This document shows positions 39,060 through 48,839 of a stretch of DNA of 64,000 nucleotides, piece after piece (the first letter of the stretch is position 1; every line of letters begins with the position of its first letter). A program made the translations under genes and the position numbers. Location of the stretch: positions 1 through 64,000 of the forward strand of contig NW_026971618.1 in NCBI RefSeq assembly GCF_963678635.1. Direction: 5' to 3'. Origin of the DNA: Symsagittifera roscoffensis (Eukaryota > Xenacoelomorpha > Acoela > Convolutidae). The notes beneath the pieces were generated by a model, which was given only the letters and a program-made list of their open reading frames with translations, had not been told where the DNA came from and did not search any database.

Positions 39060-39468
39060 TGCAAAAGCTGGATAGGGCCATACCAGCGATATAAAAATGC
39101 ATATATATCAGCAATGAAGTCATAAATCAGCATTAAATGCATCGTCGTAATGTTAATTTATCTTAGCCGTCCTACCTAAACAATAGCGCTTTTGGAGTTG
39201 TCGATAAATTGAACTTTGCGTAGCGATCTGCACCCCCCTTATACAAAGTATAGAGCTCCTCAGGAGCGCGAAGCTTATTTTAGTTCTCATGTAGTTTAAA
39301 GATTCTGGATAGCTTTCTTGTCTTTTTTCACTTAGTTTTTCGTCCAATCGCTGCATCGTTCGCGTGGCTGTTGGAGCAGCGCCACCGGTGCATCCAAACA
39401 TTAGCGGGCAGAAGCTACTCTGCTCTACGTTTAAAATTCTTTGCTGATATTTGGAGTTCTTCAGCGTT
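39060..39468 (-). pseudogene. Fragment of another retroelement ORF (C-terminal part), distal half
   Basis: The minus-strand frame reads 'CPLMFGCTGGAAPTATRTMQ' then 'MRTKISFALLRSSILCIRG'. From memory this is a C-terminal region common in metazoan retroelement proteins. It continues the piece at 41425-41580 across the LTR inserted between them: 'HKDAYKYHET' joins 'LKNSKYQQRIL' in line. Confidence 0.55.
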
Positions 39469-39494
39469 TGTGCCAGTCGGCCATATCTGGAAGT
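39469..39494 (+). repeat. Left end of a third, reversed LTR copy
   Basis: TGTGCCAGTCGGCCATATCT is the reverse complement of the terminus at 24373. The rest of this LTR lies beyond the assembly gap and the hAT insertion, at 40998-41424. Confidence 0.65.
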
Positions 39495-39517
39495 NNNNNN
39501 NNNNNNNNNNNNNNNNN
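39495..39517. other. Run of 23 N (assembly gap)
   Basis: The bases are undetermined. The gap sits exactly at the left edge of the hAT element and hides its left target duplication. About 320 bp of the LTR may also be missing here. Confidence 0.99.
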
Positions 39518-40997
39518 CAGGGATATCGATTCGAATCCGAGTATTCGACCCGAATACCGAGTATTCGGCCTTTCGAAGCCGAATCCGAATATTAAAATTT
39601 TGAAATCCGAATATCGAATCCGAATATTTTTTTTTTTTGCCGAATACCGAATAATCCAGGGTCCACTGCTAAAAAACCCGAATATTCCGAATATTGGTTT
39701 ACTGTTTTGTTTCACAATATTTTTCTGTTTTTTTTTAAGATGGCTGATGTAGAAGAGTATGATGATGATGAAAATGATAACACTTTTGAAACTATGTTAA
39801 GCGGAACTGTTCACCGATTGAGAGAGTTGTGCAGGAAAATTAAGAAATCCCCCACTTTACGAGACAAGCTAGCAAATAATCAATTGGCTCTTGGGCAAAC
39901 TATTTTGTCCATAGTGATTGATAATAAGACCCGCTGGAACTCGCTCTATGACTGCATGACAAGGTTTCTTGAGTTGAAACCTATTCTTATTTCTATTTTG
40001 CCATCTGAGGATTTAAATGATTTTGACTGGGATAAAGTTGCGTCGATTTGTCGAACACTGAAACCTTTGAAGGAGTGTACATTGGCTCTGCAAAGCAACA
40101 AGTCTGATGCTGCGTTAGCTGTGAAAGTTATAAAATTTCTTAATCTTTTGGCACATATGGAACCAGCTCTTAATTCTCCAATTCGCACTGTTTTGGGTAA
40201 GTGGATTGATAACAATCCTGTTATCACTGCCCTGATTAATAAATCGGGGAGTTTTTTTGAAACTATTCGAAAGTTCGCTGTTGAACCCGAAAGTGCCACA
40301 CAGGTGGCGTCTAATGATCATCAATATGTGGCTGTGGAAGAAGGTTTGTCTTTTGCAGAGTTCAATATAAATTGCCAATTAGATGAGTTTGACGTTTTCA
40401 CTTTTCTGGAAAATTTTCGTCCGTCCAGTGTTGATCCAGAGCGCCTATTTTCTTTATGCCGACTCAGTCGCAACTACTTACAAAATCGATTATCACCTGA
40501 GAATCATTCACCAAATGTTTTCTTAAATAAGAATAAAAGGTTTTTGAAATAAAACTGTTCATTAGCAAACTTGTTTTAAAATTATGGTCTCTTTTTTAAA
40601 ATAGTGTCACTCGATATAGCTCAAAAAACTGGGTTGTCACTGATTTTTAACAGTTTTTAGCGATCTCAGTCGATTTAGCTCGAAAAACTGGGTTGTGAGT
40701 TGTGACTGATTTTTAACATTTACTCACTCCCGCGATTTTTACATTATTACGCAAGTCCCCAGCCAATTCTACTTGAAAAATGCTATGTTCAATACTTTTT
40801 ATAAAATTTGTTGTATCAAACTTTTATGCTAAGTTTTTTGGGAAAATAACCAAATATCCGAATAGTTGTTCGAGTAGTAACATTTGGCCGAAGCCGAATC
40901 CGAATAGTAAGGGCACTATTCGGCCGAAGTCGAATATCGAATAGTTGGGCCGCGGCGAATAACGAATATCAAAAAATCCGAGTATTCGACATCCCTG
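39518..40997 (+). mobile_element. hAT transposon with CCGAATA subterminal repeats, internally deleted
   Basis: It starts CAGGGATATCGATTCG and ends with the reverse complement of CAGGGATGTCGAATACTC, a TIR of about 12-16 bp. Both ends are packed with CCGAATA/TATTCGG words. It encodes only the C-terminal part of a hAT transposase. It interrupts the reversed LTR. Confidence 0.8.
39740..40552 (+). pseudogene. hAT transposase, C-terminal fragment
   Basis: An open frame of 270 codons from ATG 39740 (MADVEEYDDDENDNTFE) follows a T-rich AG acceptor, so it may be the last exon of a longer gene. It contains 'DNKTRWNSLYDCMTRFLELK' (middle of the hAT catalytic domain) and ends with the hAT dimerisation motif 'SSVDPERLFSLCRLSRNYLQ' then 'RLSPENHSPNVFLN'. 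The BED finger and the first part of the RNase H-like fold are absent. The frame is unbroken, but the fragment should be catalytically dead. Confidence 0.8.
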
Positions 40998-41424
40998 CTC
41001 CTTATTCTCGAGTGTGTCGACATTTGAGTTCCAAATTTAGTTTTCTCGAGTGTGTTTTATGATTGTTATGTTGAGACAAGGCGAGTTTTAGGTTGATCCA
41101 TCTGAAATGGATCAAAGTTCCACTGTCCAATGAAAAGTAACTTAACGGATTGTTCCGACCCTGTTTTAACGGCGTTCCTGTATTTTGGGTATCTCGAGAC
41201 CTAAGTAAGGGGACGTTCTTATTATCTAGAGTGGGGGGATATTTTGGTGGTAGCCTTTAAGCTGTAACGGGTTCTAGTCTCATGTCGCAAGCGAACCGAA
41301 TTGGCTTCGACCGTTCTTGAGGTAGAAAAACACAAGAGATAGTGTGTCCCTGACTCCTGGGCCAATGGTTATAGGGCCTATTTTTCTTAAGCCTCATATG
41401 TGACCGAAGTAGGCGACTGTTACA
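40998..41424 (-). repeat. Remainder of the third LTR copy
   Basis: The reverse complement matches 23577-24000 well (for example 'aataggccctataaccattg', 'tgatccatttcagatggatc') and ends at the TGTAACAGTCGC terminus (41424). No second LTR or internal region is near, so it is probably a solo LTR broken by the hAT. Confidence 0.75.
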
Positions 41425-41580
41425 GTTTCGTGGTATTTGTATGCATCCTTATGCAGTTTTCGCGATGTTTTGGCATGGGGGTTGAAAGTTTTCACATCAA
41501 AGAAAGCGCGGCTGAATCGTGAACCCCACAGTCCGTTTGCCTTAATGACAAGTCGGTCCTCATCTTCAGTTATTCTTGAA
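41425..41580 (-). pseudogene. Retroelement ORF fragment, proximal half
   Basis: The minus strand reads 'EDEDRLVIKANGLWGSRF' and 'AFFDVKTFNPHAK'. It is the upstream half of the domain continued at 39060-39468. The LTR sits between the halves. The 'FFDVK' pattern would fit a nuclease-type fold, but that is only a guess. Confidence 0.5.
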
Positions 41581-41584
41581 TTGT

Positions 41585-42200
41585 TAACACAATGTGTTTC
41601 TCAATGATCTTCTTGAGAGTCTCACTGAGGTGGGTATTGGTTTTTCTCCAGCATACATCCAACCTCAGTTATGCTTTCCGTGAAAGCATGCCAGTTGGAA
41701 GAGGCATTAAAGACACAATGCACAGTTCCTTGCACAATGTTCTTCTTGTATCTCATCGGTGGAAGAGCTCTAAAAGAGAGAGTCAATCCTGTATCAGTTG
41801 GTTTTCTGTACCAAGTCGTGTCAACATCAGCGCCGGACTGTTTCACGCGCATGTCAAGAAATGGAAGACTTCCAATTTCCTGACGTTCAATTGTGAACTC
41901 TAGGTTTTGATGAAGTTTATTAACCCTCTCTAAGATTCCAGTGATGTTCTCTGGCTTTGCACTTCGCAGTATGTCATCCACATACCGACTAAACACTCGA
42001 GCTTTTCGTGGTTCGTCTACAGTGCATTCGCAGCTCCAACTGGAAGTAGTCATGCGCTTGAGCTCTTCCACGGTGAACGGGGTACATTTACGATGAAACC
42101 ACTTGCAGCAAACCTTACATCTGATTGAGTAACCGCGGAAAGTAAGTTTTACGCCGAACTTGCCACAACAGTTGTCAGGTTTACTTCCTTGTGTTGATGA
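41585..42200 (-). pseudogene. Penelope-like reverse transcriptase with an upstream PHD-like finger
   Basis: The minus-strand frame starts with a Cys-rich PHD-like finger at about 42055-42170 (CC..., 'RCKVCCKWFHRKC', 'WSCEC'). It passes straight into 'FSRYVDDILRSAKPEN' (catalytic box near 41970-41984), then 'IGSLPFLDMRV' and 'WYRKPTDTGLTLSF'. The last motifs are characteristic of Penelope-like RT. The N-terminal half of the RT is missing between the finger and the YVDD box. Frame breaks after 'KNQYPP' mark decay. The GIY-YIG part lies at 38477-39020. Confidence 0.75.
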
Positions 42201-42221
42201 TTATTGGGTAATTTTGAGGTA

Positions 42222-42610
42222 GGTGACCGGTAAATAATGCGACAGCTGTTAAGGCGACAACCGTTGTTGATGGGACATTTGACGACAAATTTAGTTTTTG
42301 AGAAATCAGCAACGCGAATGATTGCTTAAACAGGCGAAATACATTTAAGAAGTACAACAAGCAAAATGATTGTTTTTTTTATACATTTCTGAGGAATTCC
42401 AAACAGAAATTTTAAAAATTAAACCCGCACCAACCGCGCGTTAAAAAACCGAGTTCGACAAAACTTATTTGAAAACGTTGTTTTTGGGTATCTGCAAAGA
42501 CGTATTTGGATTGATTTGCTAGTATTTGTTGTAATTTTGGATGCTAATACATTTTTGTGTTCTAAATGTCTTGTCGCCTTAATTTACTGTCGCCTTATTT
42601 GCCTAGCACC
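42222..42610. mobile_element. MITE with GGTG...GCGACA inverted ends
   Basis: The left end GGTGACCGGTAAATAATGCG and the reverse complement of the right end (GGTGCTAGGCAAATAAGGCG) are similar over about 38 bp, including aaggcgacaa boxes. Near-identical 8-bp flanks, ttgaggta (42214-42221) and ttgaagta (42612-42619), suggest a hAT-type target duplication. It is noncoding, about 390 bp. Confidence 0.6.
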
Positions 42611-42734
42611 ATTGAAGTATACTTACTTATTATACCTTATTATGTGCTTCTATTTTAAAGTCTCTGCAGTTGCTCTGAAATTGACGTTTTTGCGAAGAAA
42701 ATTATGGTCAAAACCAAATAAAACAGGTTATGAC

Positions 42735-42760
42735 ACGATTTTTTAGATTTGTTCTTCTTG
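42735..42760 (+). promoter_or_regulatory. 3' splice acceptor before the start codon of the disordered-protein gene
   Basis: A T-run ends in TTTTTTAG (42739-42746), 14 bases before ATG 42761. It is a candidate trans-splice or 5'UTR-intron acceptor. Confidence 0.45.
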
Positions 42761-45114
42761 ATGTTTCGTGAGCCTTCTCTTGACGTGCCTTTTGAAAACG
42801 ATTTTTCACAAAACCACTTCGCTCGGAGGATAACAAATGTAAACACGGTTGAAAATCAAGATTTGCCAGAAGTCTCTAAATCAGCTTTGCCGGACTCGTT
42901 TTTCTCACATTTTCTTCAAACAGATGTAGACCACTCAATACTAGGTTCCGGAGGAAATCTCGTTCCTAATGAATCCAGGGATGCATCCAAAACTTATGGC
43001 TCTACAGCTTCCAAGTTATCAGGCTGGATGGATGGAACGGACGGGCTGCGAACCGCCAGTAAGTTTTTTTGTTGATCCTGTAGTTCGTTTGCGCCTTTTC
43101 ACTTAACTTGAGCCTGGAATAATCCAAATTTTTCAAACTAAATGATTCAAATGTTTTAGATATCCCCAAAGATCGATCTTGGATCGGCGTTAGTTCGGGT
43201 GCAACCGGTGATTATCTGATGCAACCATTTGCATCCACATGGACTGAAAACGCGTTCAACGTTTTTGGGTCAGCAATAACAGCCTCAAATGATAGGCTGG
43301 ATTGTTTTGGTGCTTCAAACTTTGGTGCTAATCTTTTTGATCCCAATTCTACTTCACAATTTTTGGAACCATTCAATGTGTCACCATCTCCGGAAAGCAA
43401 TCAAAGTTTTGCTGGTGTAGGAGGATTGTGTTCTGAAGTTTGGTCATCTGCTTCGCCTCAATACAGTCGTAATGCCACGCTGTCCCCGCAAGCAGAGTTA
43501 GGTTGCTGGAACACTGAAGAACAACCGCTCTCTTTAAATGGGACTCGAATATCTCAACAATTGTATCAAGGGTCTCTCAATCGGGCGGAAGATTTGAATT
43601 TCAATAGAAATAACAGAAATATTCCTAGTTTCAATGACCTCATGCAGAGTAAACCAATCGAAAATCACCATTCACAGAGAACACGATGCAAACCTTTTGC
43701 AGTGAATAAAAAATTGGAAAACGATAAGTTTGTGACAGATGCCAACCAATTCACTCCAAGGGAGGAATTTGTAGGTAGCTACAGCCTCCCATCGGATATC
43801 TATCCGAACGCTAAACAGCAAGCTCCCGTCTTACCAGGAAGCAATTCTTCGAGATGCTATCGATATGATGACACTACTTTTGGGAATCCTGTTAACACCC
43901 ATGTTAGTCCTGGTCGCTTTCAACAATCACCGAGTAGGTACCCTCAAGGAACTATGAATATAGATGCCATGTATCCAATTGGTGCTTCTTACGATGGTGC
44001 TGAAAATTACCAATATAATATTCAAAAACTACAAAACCAAAATTTACAGAAATCAAGGTTGAGCAAGGTAGAAGTTGGCTGCAACTCACCATCTAAAGAG
44101 CAGCTGACCAAAACTGTTGAACATAAACCAGCCGATGACTTGTTGCCGGTTAAATCTTACTGCAAGGTGTCTTGTCCAAACTTCTTTATGAGCAGCCCTG
44201 ATTGTCCAAGGTGCAAGTTCTACAATCTCAGCTCGCCAATAGTGGACAAAGACCAGGTCAGCAAAGGTCAACAAGGAATGGTTCAGCATAAAAAGTTCAC
44301 GGAGCCTCTGAAATTTCCTCCCAGTAGAAGCGTGTCTTCCACACCTGTTAGTGTTGCTGACTTGCTAGGAAAACAACCCGTTAAAAATTCTGTGAGCCAA
44401 CAAGGTGCATATAATCATGGTGTCCAAAATGCAGGGTCAGAAGTCGTGACTATTGACGTGAGTCATATAGACATTGACGAACAGCTGAGACTGTTCAGAG
44501 AAAAAATGAGACTGCGAAACATGAATGCAAACACACCCAAGAAAAATGAGGTAGAGGAACTGGAAACGTTTCCTATACCTGAAGATGAAAACGTTCCACA
44601 AGTAGAGAAAGAGGAAACAGCGCCCGAAAATGCGGAAAAGCTAAATACCGAAACTCCAGAGTCAGAGATTCCTGAAGGCGATGACGTCAGTCAATTTCAG
44701 ATTGCTAAACCTTCAAAGCCTATAACTAGATACAGTAGAGCACAACTGATGGAAATGGGGGACAGCGAATTGTGCAAAATTTTGCCACAAGTGAGCGAAG
44801 ATTATAAAGAATGGCTGCAAAACGTGTTGATCGCCAAAGCCGCAAAAGAAGCGGAGGCGAAAGAAGAAGATGAAAGGGTGGAAATTCAGCTTCAGCCGTC
44901 CCCAAAAGCAGAAAAAGAAGAAGTATGTGAGGAAAAGAAGTCGGCGGCAGTGGCGTCGAACTCAGCGGAAGACATGGCAGCTCATTCGATCTGCAAACGA
45001 CCCTTTGCAACAACAGTAACTCAGAAAAGAGTTTGCATGCACCCGATGTTCCAAAGAGCTCTGAAACAATCGGTTGCGGACAAGTCGAATCAGAAAGAGA
45101 AAAGTGAAAAATGA
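42761..45114 (+). CDS. Uncharacterised disordered protein (2 exons, about 750 aa)
   Basis: Exon 1 is 42761-43058 and exon 2 is 43160-45114, joined by a GT-AG intron (GTAAGT donor, TTTTAG acceptor) in phase 1. I chose ATG 42761 (MFREPSLDVPFEN) as the first ATG after the acceptor. The protein is rich in Ser, Asn, Gln and Pro for two thirds of its length. A Cys cluster (CKVSC...CPRC, about 44160-44214) might bind metal. A short amphipathic stretch follows (VTIDVSHIDIDEQLRLFREK), then Glu/Lys-rich sequence and a basic C-terminus with 'CKRPF' and 'HPMFQRAL'. I recognise no family. The long intact frame and clean intron argue for a real host gene. A scaffold or RNA-associated role is possible but unsupported. 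Confidence 0.8.
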
Positions 45115-45774
45115 TCCACAAATGCATTGGTAGAACAGCGAAATAATGAAATTAAGCTTCTACTTTCATTGATGTTTTAATTATAGAACTAGCGAGCGAA
45201 ATGAAAAGCGAAGATGGTTGAAGGGAATTCGTCAGCGATGTAAAGGCAAAATCGAAGATGGTCTCAATTTAAAATGATATTAGTCAATTGTAATTTTGAT
45301 TCAAACTTTTTTTCTGATCAACCTGACCTGTTTGCAAATTTAAAACAAAGAAGACCTATTAGCAAGATAAATTAAAGGAGTTATCCGAATAAGAGTAGTA
45401 TGTTAGCCTCTGTGTAAATCTTGGAAATTAAAAGTTTTTAACAGTTTCAAATGTTATTCCACTGATTGAAAAATTACATCAATAGCGATCTTTTTCTTAA
45501 TTTTGCAATTGCAGGTCATTGTGCTGTAACAAGGTTGATTTAAATGGCTCTCTTTCTATTGGTTTTTGTTCTATATGTAGTTCAGTTGTGTACAATTTAA
45601 TGTTCCGATCACCCTTTAGTGATTGAAAGGAACTATGGCCTAAATCAGGTACCATAAAAAATCGTCAATTGAGGCCAAGTGATATCTCACATTAAAGCTC
45701 TTTCAGATTCGACAAAAGACTTCCAAAAAGTTGTATTGGCATTAAATATTTCTGGTTCAAATTTATTTTCGCAG
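45115..45774. other. 3' UTR and intergenic sequence
   Basis: No exon is seen. No canonical AATAAA is evident close to the stop at 45114. Confidence 0.4.
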
Positions 45775-45985
45775 GGGACTGGGTATGTGTTCCATTAAAA
45801 CACCCACTTGCAGTTTGTTTTTTTTTTGGGAGGGGGGTTCAAACCCCCTCCCAAAAAAGTAGGTACCCACTTTTCTGGGAGGGGGTTTCAAACCAACCCC
45901 CTCCCTTGAACCCCCTTTTTTTTGGGGGGGGGGGGGGGGAGGGGGTTCAAGCCACTATTTACAATAGTGGCTTCGAATTTAGAGC
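45775..45985. repeat. G/C-rich foldback with a long G run
   Basis: It contains several inverted words (ggaggggggttc / gaaccccctcc) and a run of about 17 G near 45925-45940. A perfect 11-bp hairpin aagccactatt-tac-aatagtggctt closes the block. G-quadruplex formation is plausible on the plus strand. Confidence 0.6.
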
Positions 45986-46824
45986 TTCACTTCCCTATTA
46001 CTAACCAAGAAAAGAGCACAAAATTTAGATGAAAAATTGAAAATATATTTATTTTTTGAAGAAAAAATGATCATTTGTTACATTAATTGATCGGAACATT
46101 ATGTGTTTCTTGTAAAGCCACCGGCTATTCTTTTTTCAGATTTTTTTACAGAGATACATTTGAGAGCCATTTAAATTTCGGTTGTTTGCTTTGTTTTTGA
46201 GTACTAAGTAGTTAATTTTCCAAGTAAATTTTAAATCTATTCAAAGAATAACATTATATAACCTATGTACGAAACCAATTATCGAACAAAAATATCTGCT
46301 TTATCAATTAGAATTTTGATTCATTTGCCATTTGCTGTGATTTGTTCCATTCGATACAGTTGAAATAGTTTATGTAGTACGTTTCAAATTTCATTTTCAA
46401 ATTTTGATATAAAAAAAAAGATTTCTTTCGAAAAGTTTTTTTGTTTCTTGGGGACAAAATAAGTGGCAGCAATTTTCTAATAAATGGTATTTTTGCAAAT
46501 GCTACTTTTTGCAAGCAAAAAGTTTGTCCGCGTAATGTGTATAATTTAATTGGACGATTTCCTAATTGGAAAAAGAAACTTTCGTTACAACGTCATGTGG
46601 GGAGGGCTCTGTATTTTGAACCAGAGGTAAAGAGATATGTATTTACAATCGGAGCTATTTCCGCGCGTAATTGAATATAGACAAGAGTTCCCACAAAAGC
46701 AACATAAACGTTGGTCAAAAGCCTCAAGACATTTTGATTGGATATGTTTTTATTCCCTTCATGAATAAATGGCACAAAGTTTGTTTAATGGTCAAGTTAT
46801 GAGATAAGTGACTAATTGTTTATC
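45986..46824. other. Intergenic sequence upstream of SETD3
   Basis: No domain is recognised. A 77-codon frame (46441-46674) without an ATG start or homologs known to me is treated as chance. Confidence 0.4.
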
Positions 46825-46847
46825 TTCTTACTTTCCAGTTTATCCGA
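46825..46847 (+). promoter_or_regulatory. 3' splice acceptor before the SETD3 start codon
   Basis: A pyrimidine tract TTCTTACTTTCCAG ends at 46838, nine bases before ATG 46848. There is no stop between the acceptor and the ATG, so an upstream coding exon cannot be excluded. The other possibilities are trans-splicing or a 5'UTR intron. Confidence 0.5.
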
Positions 46848-48434
46848 ATGCTGACAGGCAACAGGGAAATGAACAATTTGGTGGAGGACTTGCTTTACAA
46901 GTGTGGCAAGTCTCAGAACTCACCGCTCTCAACGCCCACGGGCGAGTGCCCATGGCAAGTTTTCGAATCAATCTTTGAAGCTGTAGAGAAAGTACTCGAG
47001 AAACAGAGATCTACACAAAAGTATGCTGCAAGTTCGGAGACTTTCAGTTTCGAAAAATTTATGAGCGAAGAGCGAAAAATAGACGAATTTAAACAATGGA
47101 TGGTCCAGGCGTCCAATAACAACTGTGGGTTGAATAAATATATTGACTTAGAGTTGAATACAGAGAAGTCAGTAGGACTTGTGACTTGTTCTGAAATACA
47201 ACAGGATGAGAAAGTTTTGACAATTCCGAGAAAGTGTTTGATAGTCGACGAATGCAACGAGACGCCTGAATTAGAAAGTTCGAGCGATGAAACAAAAAAC
47301 ATTTTGAAAAGTTTGTTTAGTTCGAGCAAAAACTTGTTTACTGAAGTTCCCTCTTTGCGATTAACGATGGTGCTCCTATTCGAATTGTTCGAAAATGGTT
47401 CTAAGTCGAATTGGTTTCATTATATAAATGTTTTACCAAGAAACTACTCTATGCTGCTGTACTTTAGCAAGTCTACATTCAAAAGTCTTCACGCTGGAAG
47501 TGCATGCGGAGAATTAGTGCTGAGCTTGTTCAGAAATATATCACGACAGTATTGTCTGATTTTCAAAAATTTAGAAAAATTAGCACCCCAATCAAACCTG
47601 GCAAATAGTTTTTCATTCGAAGCTTTCCGTTGGGCTGTTTGCACTGTAATGTCCCGACAGAATAAACTTCCCTTGAAAAAGTTCTCCAACGGCGTTGCGA
47701 GGGAACAAGACGAACTAGCTTTGATCCCGTTGTGGGATTTAGCCAATCACAAGCAGTCCCACATGACTACATTTTACAATTCGGAAACGGATTGTGTCGA
47801 ATGTTTGGCTACTGAAAAGTTAGAATTAGGAGCCAATTTTGAAATCCATTATGGAAACAGAACAAATTCCAGCTTCATGATTTATCAAGGTTTCGTTCCA
47901 GATAATAACATTCACAACCAAGTTAGTATCACTCTAGGAATCAGTTCCAGTGATGTTTTGTGCCGCACGAAAAGCCAGATTTTACTGGATCATCAGATAC
48001 CATCCTGTGGAAAATTCAGTCTCTACACAGCTTACCATGAAATTCCATTCACTAGAGATCTGCTTATATTTCTGCGTGTTTTCAATCTAGACAAGGACGA
48101 CCTTGGTCTTGTGATGATTCAGAAAGAGTTGGCTGGAAAAAGATTGTTGGGAAATTTGATGTGGGCTGTTTCGCAGTCGCACGAGGCCAAAACGTGGAAG
48201 TTTTTATCAACAAGGTGCTTACTGCTTCAGATGAAAGCGAAAAAGTCAGTGTCTCAAACTCAGTCGACTGTAGAAGACGAAAGCGTTTCAGACACTGCTA
48301 AAAGAGAGGCCAACTTAGTTTTGAAGCTGTTGCAATCAGAATTAGAGGTGTTCGAAAATGTGCAGAAATTCGCAGAGCGGATGTTAAAAACTGTGCAATC
48401 AGAGCCAGCTGCTTTCACTTTTTTGGACTCATAG
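46848..48434 (+). CDS. SETD3: SETD3 ortholog, actin-histidine N-methyltransferase
   Basis: SETD3 methylates a conserved histidine of actin in the cytoplasm, using S-adenosylmethionine. The 528-codon frame spans the family's SET domain interrupted by an iSET insert, followed by a Rubisco LSMT-type substrate-binding domain. Diagnostic stretches are 'SFEAFRWAVCTVMSRQNKLP', 'LALIPLWDLANHKQSHMTT' (NH at residues 300-301, AdoMet/active site), 'FEIHYGNRTNSSFMIYQGFV', 'DNNIHNQVSITLGISSSDVL' and 'LLIFLRVFNLDKDDL'. The N-terminus resembles the vertebrate start ('EDLLYKCGKSQN'), so ATG 46848 is plausible. The coding part is a single exon, unlike the multi-exon vertebrate gene. The frame is intact, so the gene is probably functional. 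Confidence 0.95.
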   Translation: MLTGNREMNNLVEDLLYKCGKSQNSPLSTPTGECPWQVFESIFEAVEKVLEKQRSTQKYAASSETFSFEKFMSEERKIDEFKQWMVQASNNNCGLNKYIDLELNTEKSVGLVTCSEIQQDEKVLTIPRKCLIVDECNETPELESSSDETKNILKSLFSSSKNLFTEVPSLRLTMVLLFELFENGSKSNWFHYINVLPRNYSMLLYFSKSTFKSLHAGSACGELVLSLFRNISRQYCLIFKNLEKLAPQSNLANSFSFEAFRWAVCTVMSRQNKLPLKKFSNGVAREQDELALIPLWDLANHKQSHMTTFYNSETDCVECLATEKLELGANFEIHYGNRTNSSFMIYQGFVPDNNIHNQVSITLGISSSDVLCRTKSQILLDHQIPSCGKFSLYTAYHEIPFTRDLLIFLRVFNLDKDDLGLVMIQKELAGKRLLGNLMWAVSQSHEAKTWKFLSTRCLLLQMKAKKSVSQTQSTVEDESVSDTAKREANLVLKLLQSELEVFENVQKFAERMLKTVQSEPAAFTFLDS

Positions 48435-48679
48435 TTATATGATTTCAAAGTTGAACCAAAGCATCTGTACTTAGTGTCTAACCATAAAGCGTTAAGTTCT
48501 TCAATCAGTCAGAACACTGTACAATTTTCCATTTTCTGAAAATTGCTCGCTGTTTGAATTCCATGTGCATTTTCTTTTCTTTTGCTAGTTCTTGCATTTA
48601 AATGTGAAGTCAGATTTATTTGGCAAAATGAAATATTAAAAAAAGGGATTTTAGTGCTCAGAAGATCAGAAACATTGTA
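48435..48679. other. SETD3 3' UTR and flank
   Basis: No canonical AATAAA is obvious. An 'aatattaaaa' variant near 48631 might serve. Confidence 0.35.
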
Positions 48680-48835
48680 GGTCAGTTTTTTTGAAAAATT
48701 TGCCCGCGAAGCAGAAAATTTTATAAAATAAGGTTTTATGATCCTTTAGGGAGAGCTCAAGAAATTGACAAAGCGGCATTATTGTTGTTGGAAATCCAAC
48801 CCACCGCTAGAAAATCCCTGATCTGCGCCTCCTGA
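48680..48835 (-). mobile_element. hAT-type MITE remnant, copy 4
   Basis: It retains blocks of the 5173-5592 family in reverse ('tttgcccgcgaagcagaaaattt', 'gagagctcaagaaattgac', 'aaatccctgatctgcgcctcc'). Both ends are worn. Confidence 0.5.
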
Positions 48836-48839
48836 AATC

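Noticed and set aside
23285-39060. Shared 'gggcc-ttccgtttggt' word at about 23285 and 39035
   Set aside because: The match is about 20 bp without extension. It may be chance or an unrecognised fragment, and is not enough for a feature.
46441-46674. 77-codon frame upstream of SETD3 as an extra exon
   Set aside because: It lacks an ATG and splice sites that would join it in frame, and it shows no similarity to SETD3 N-termini.
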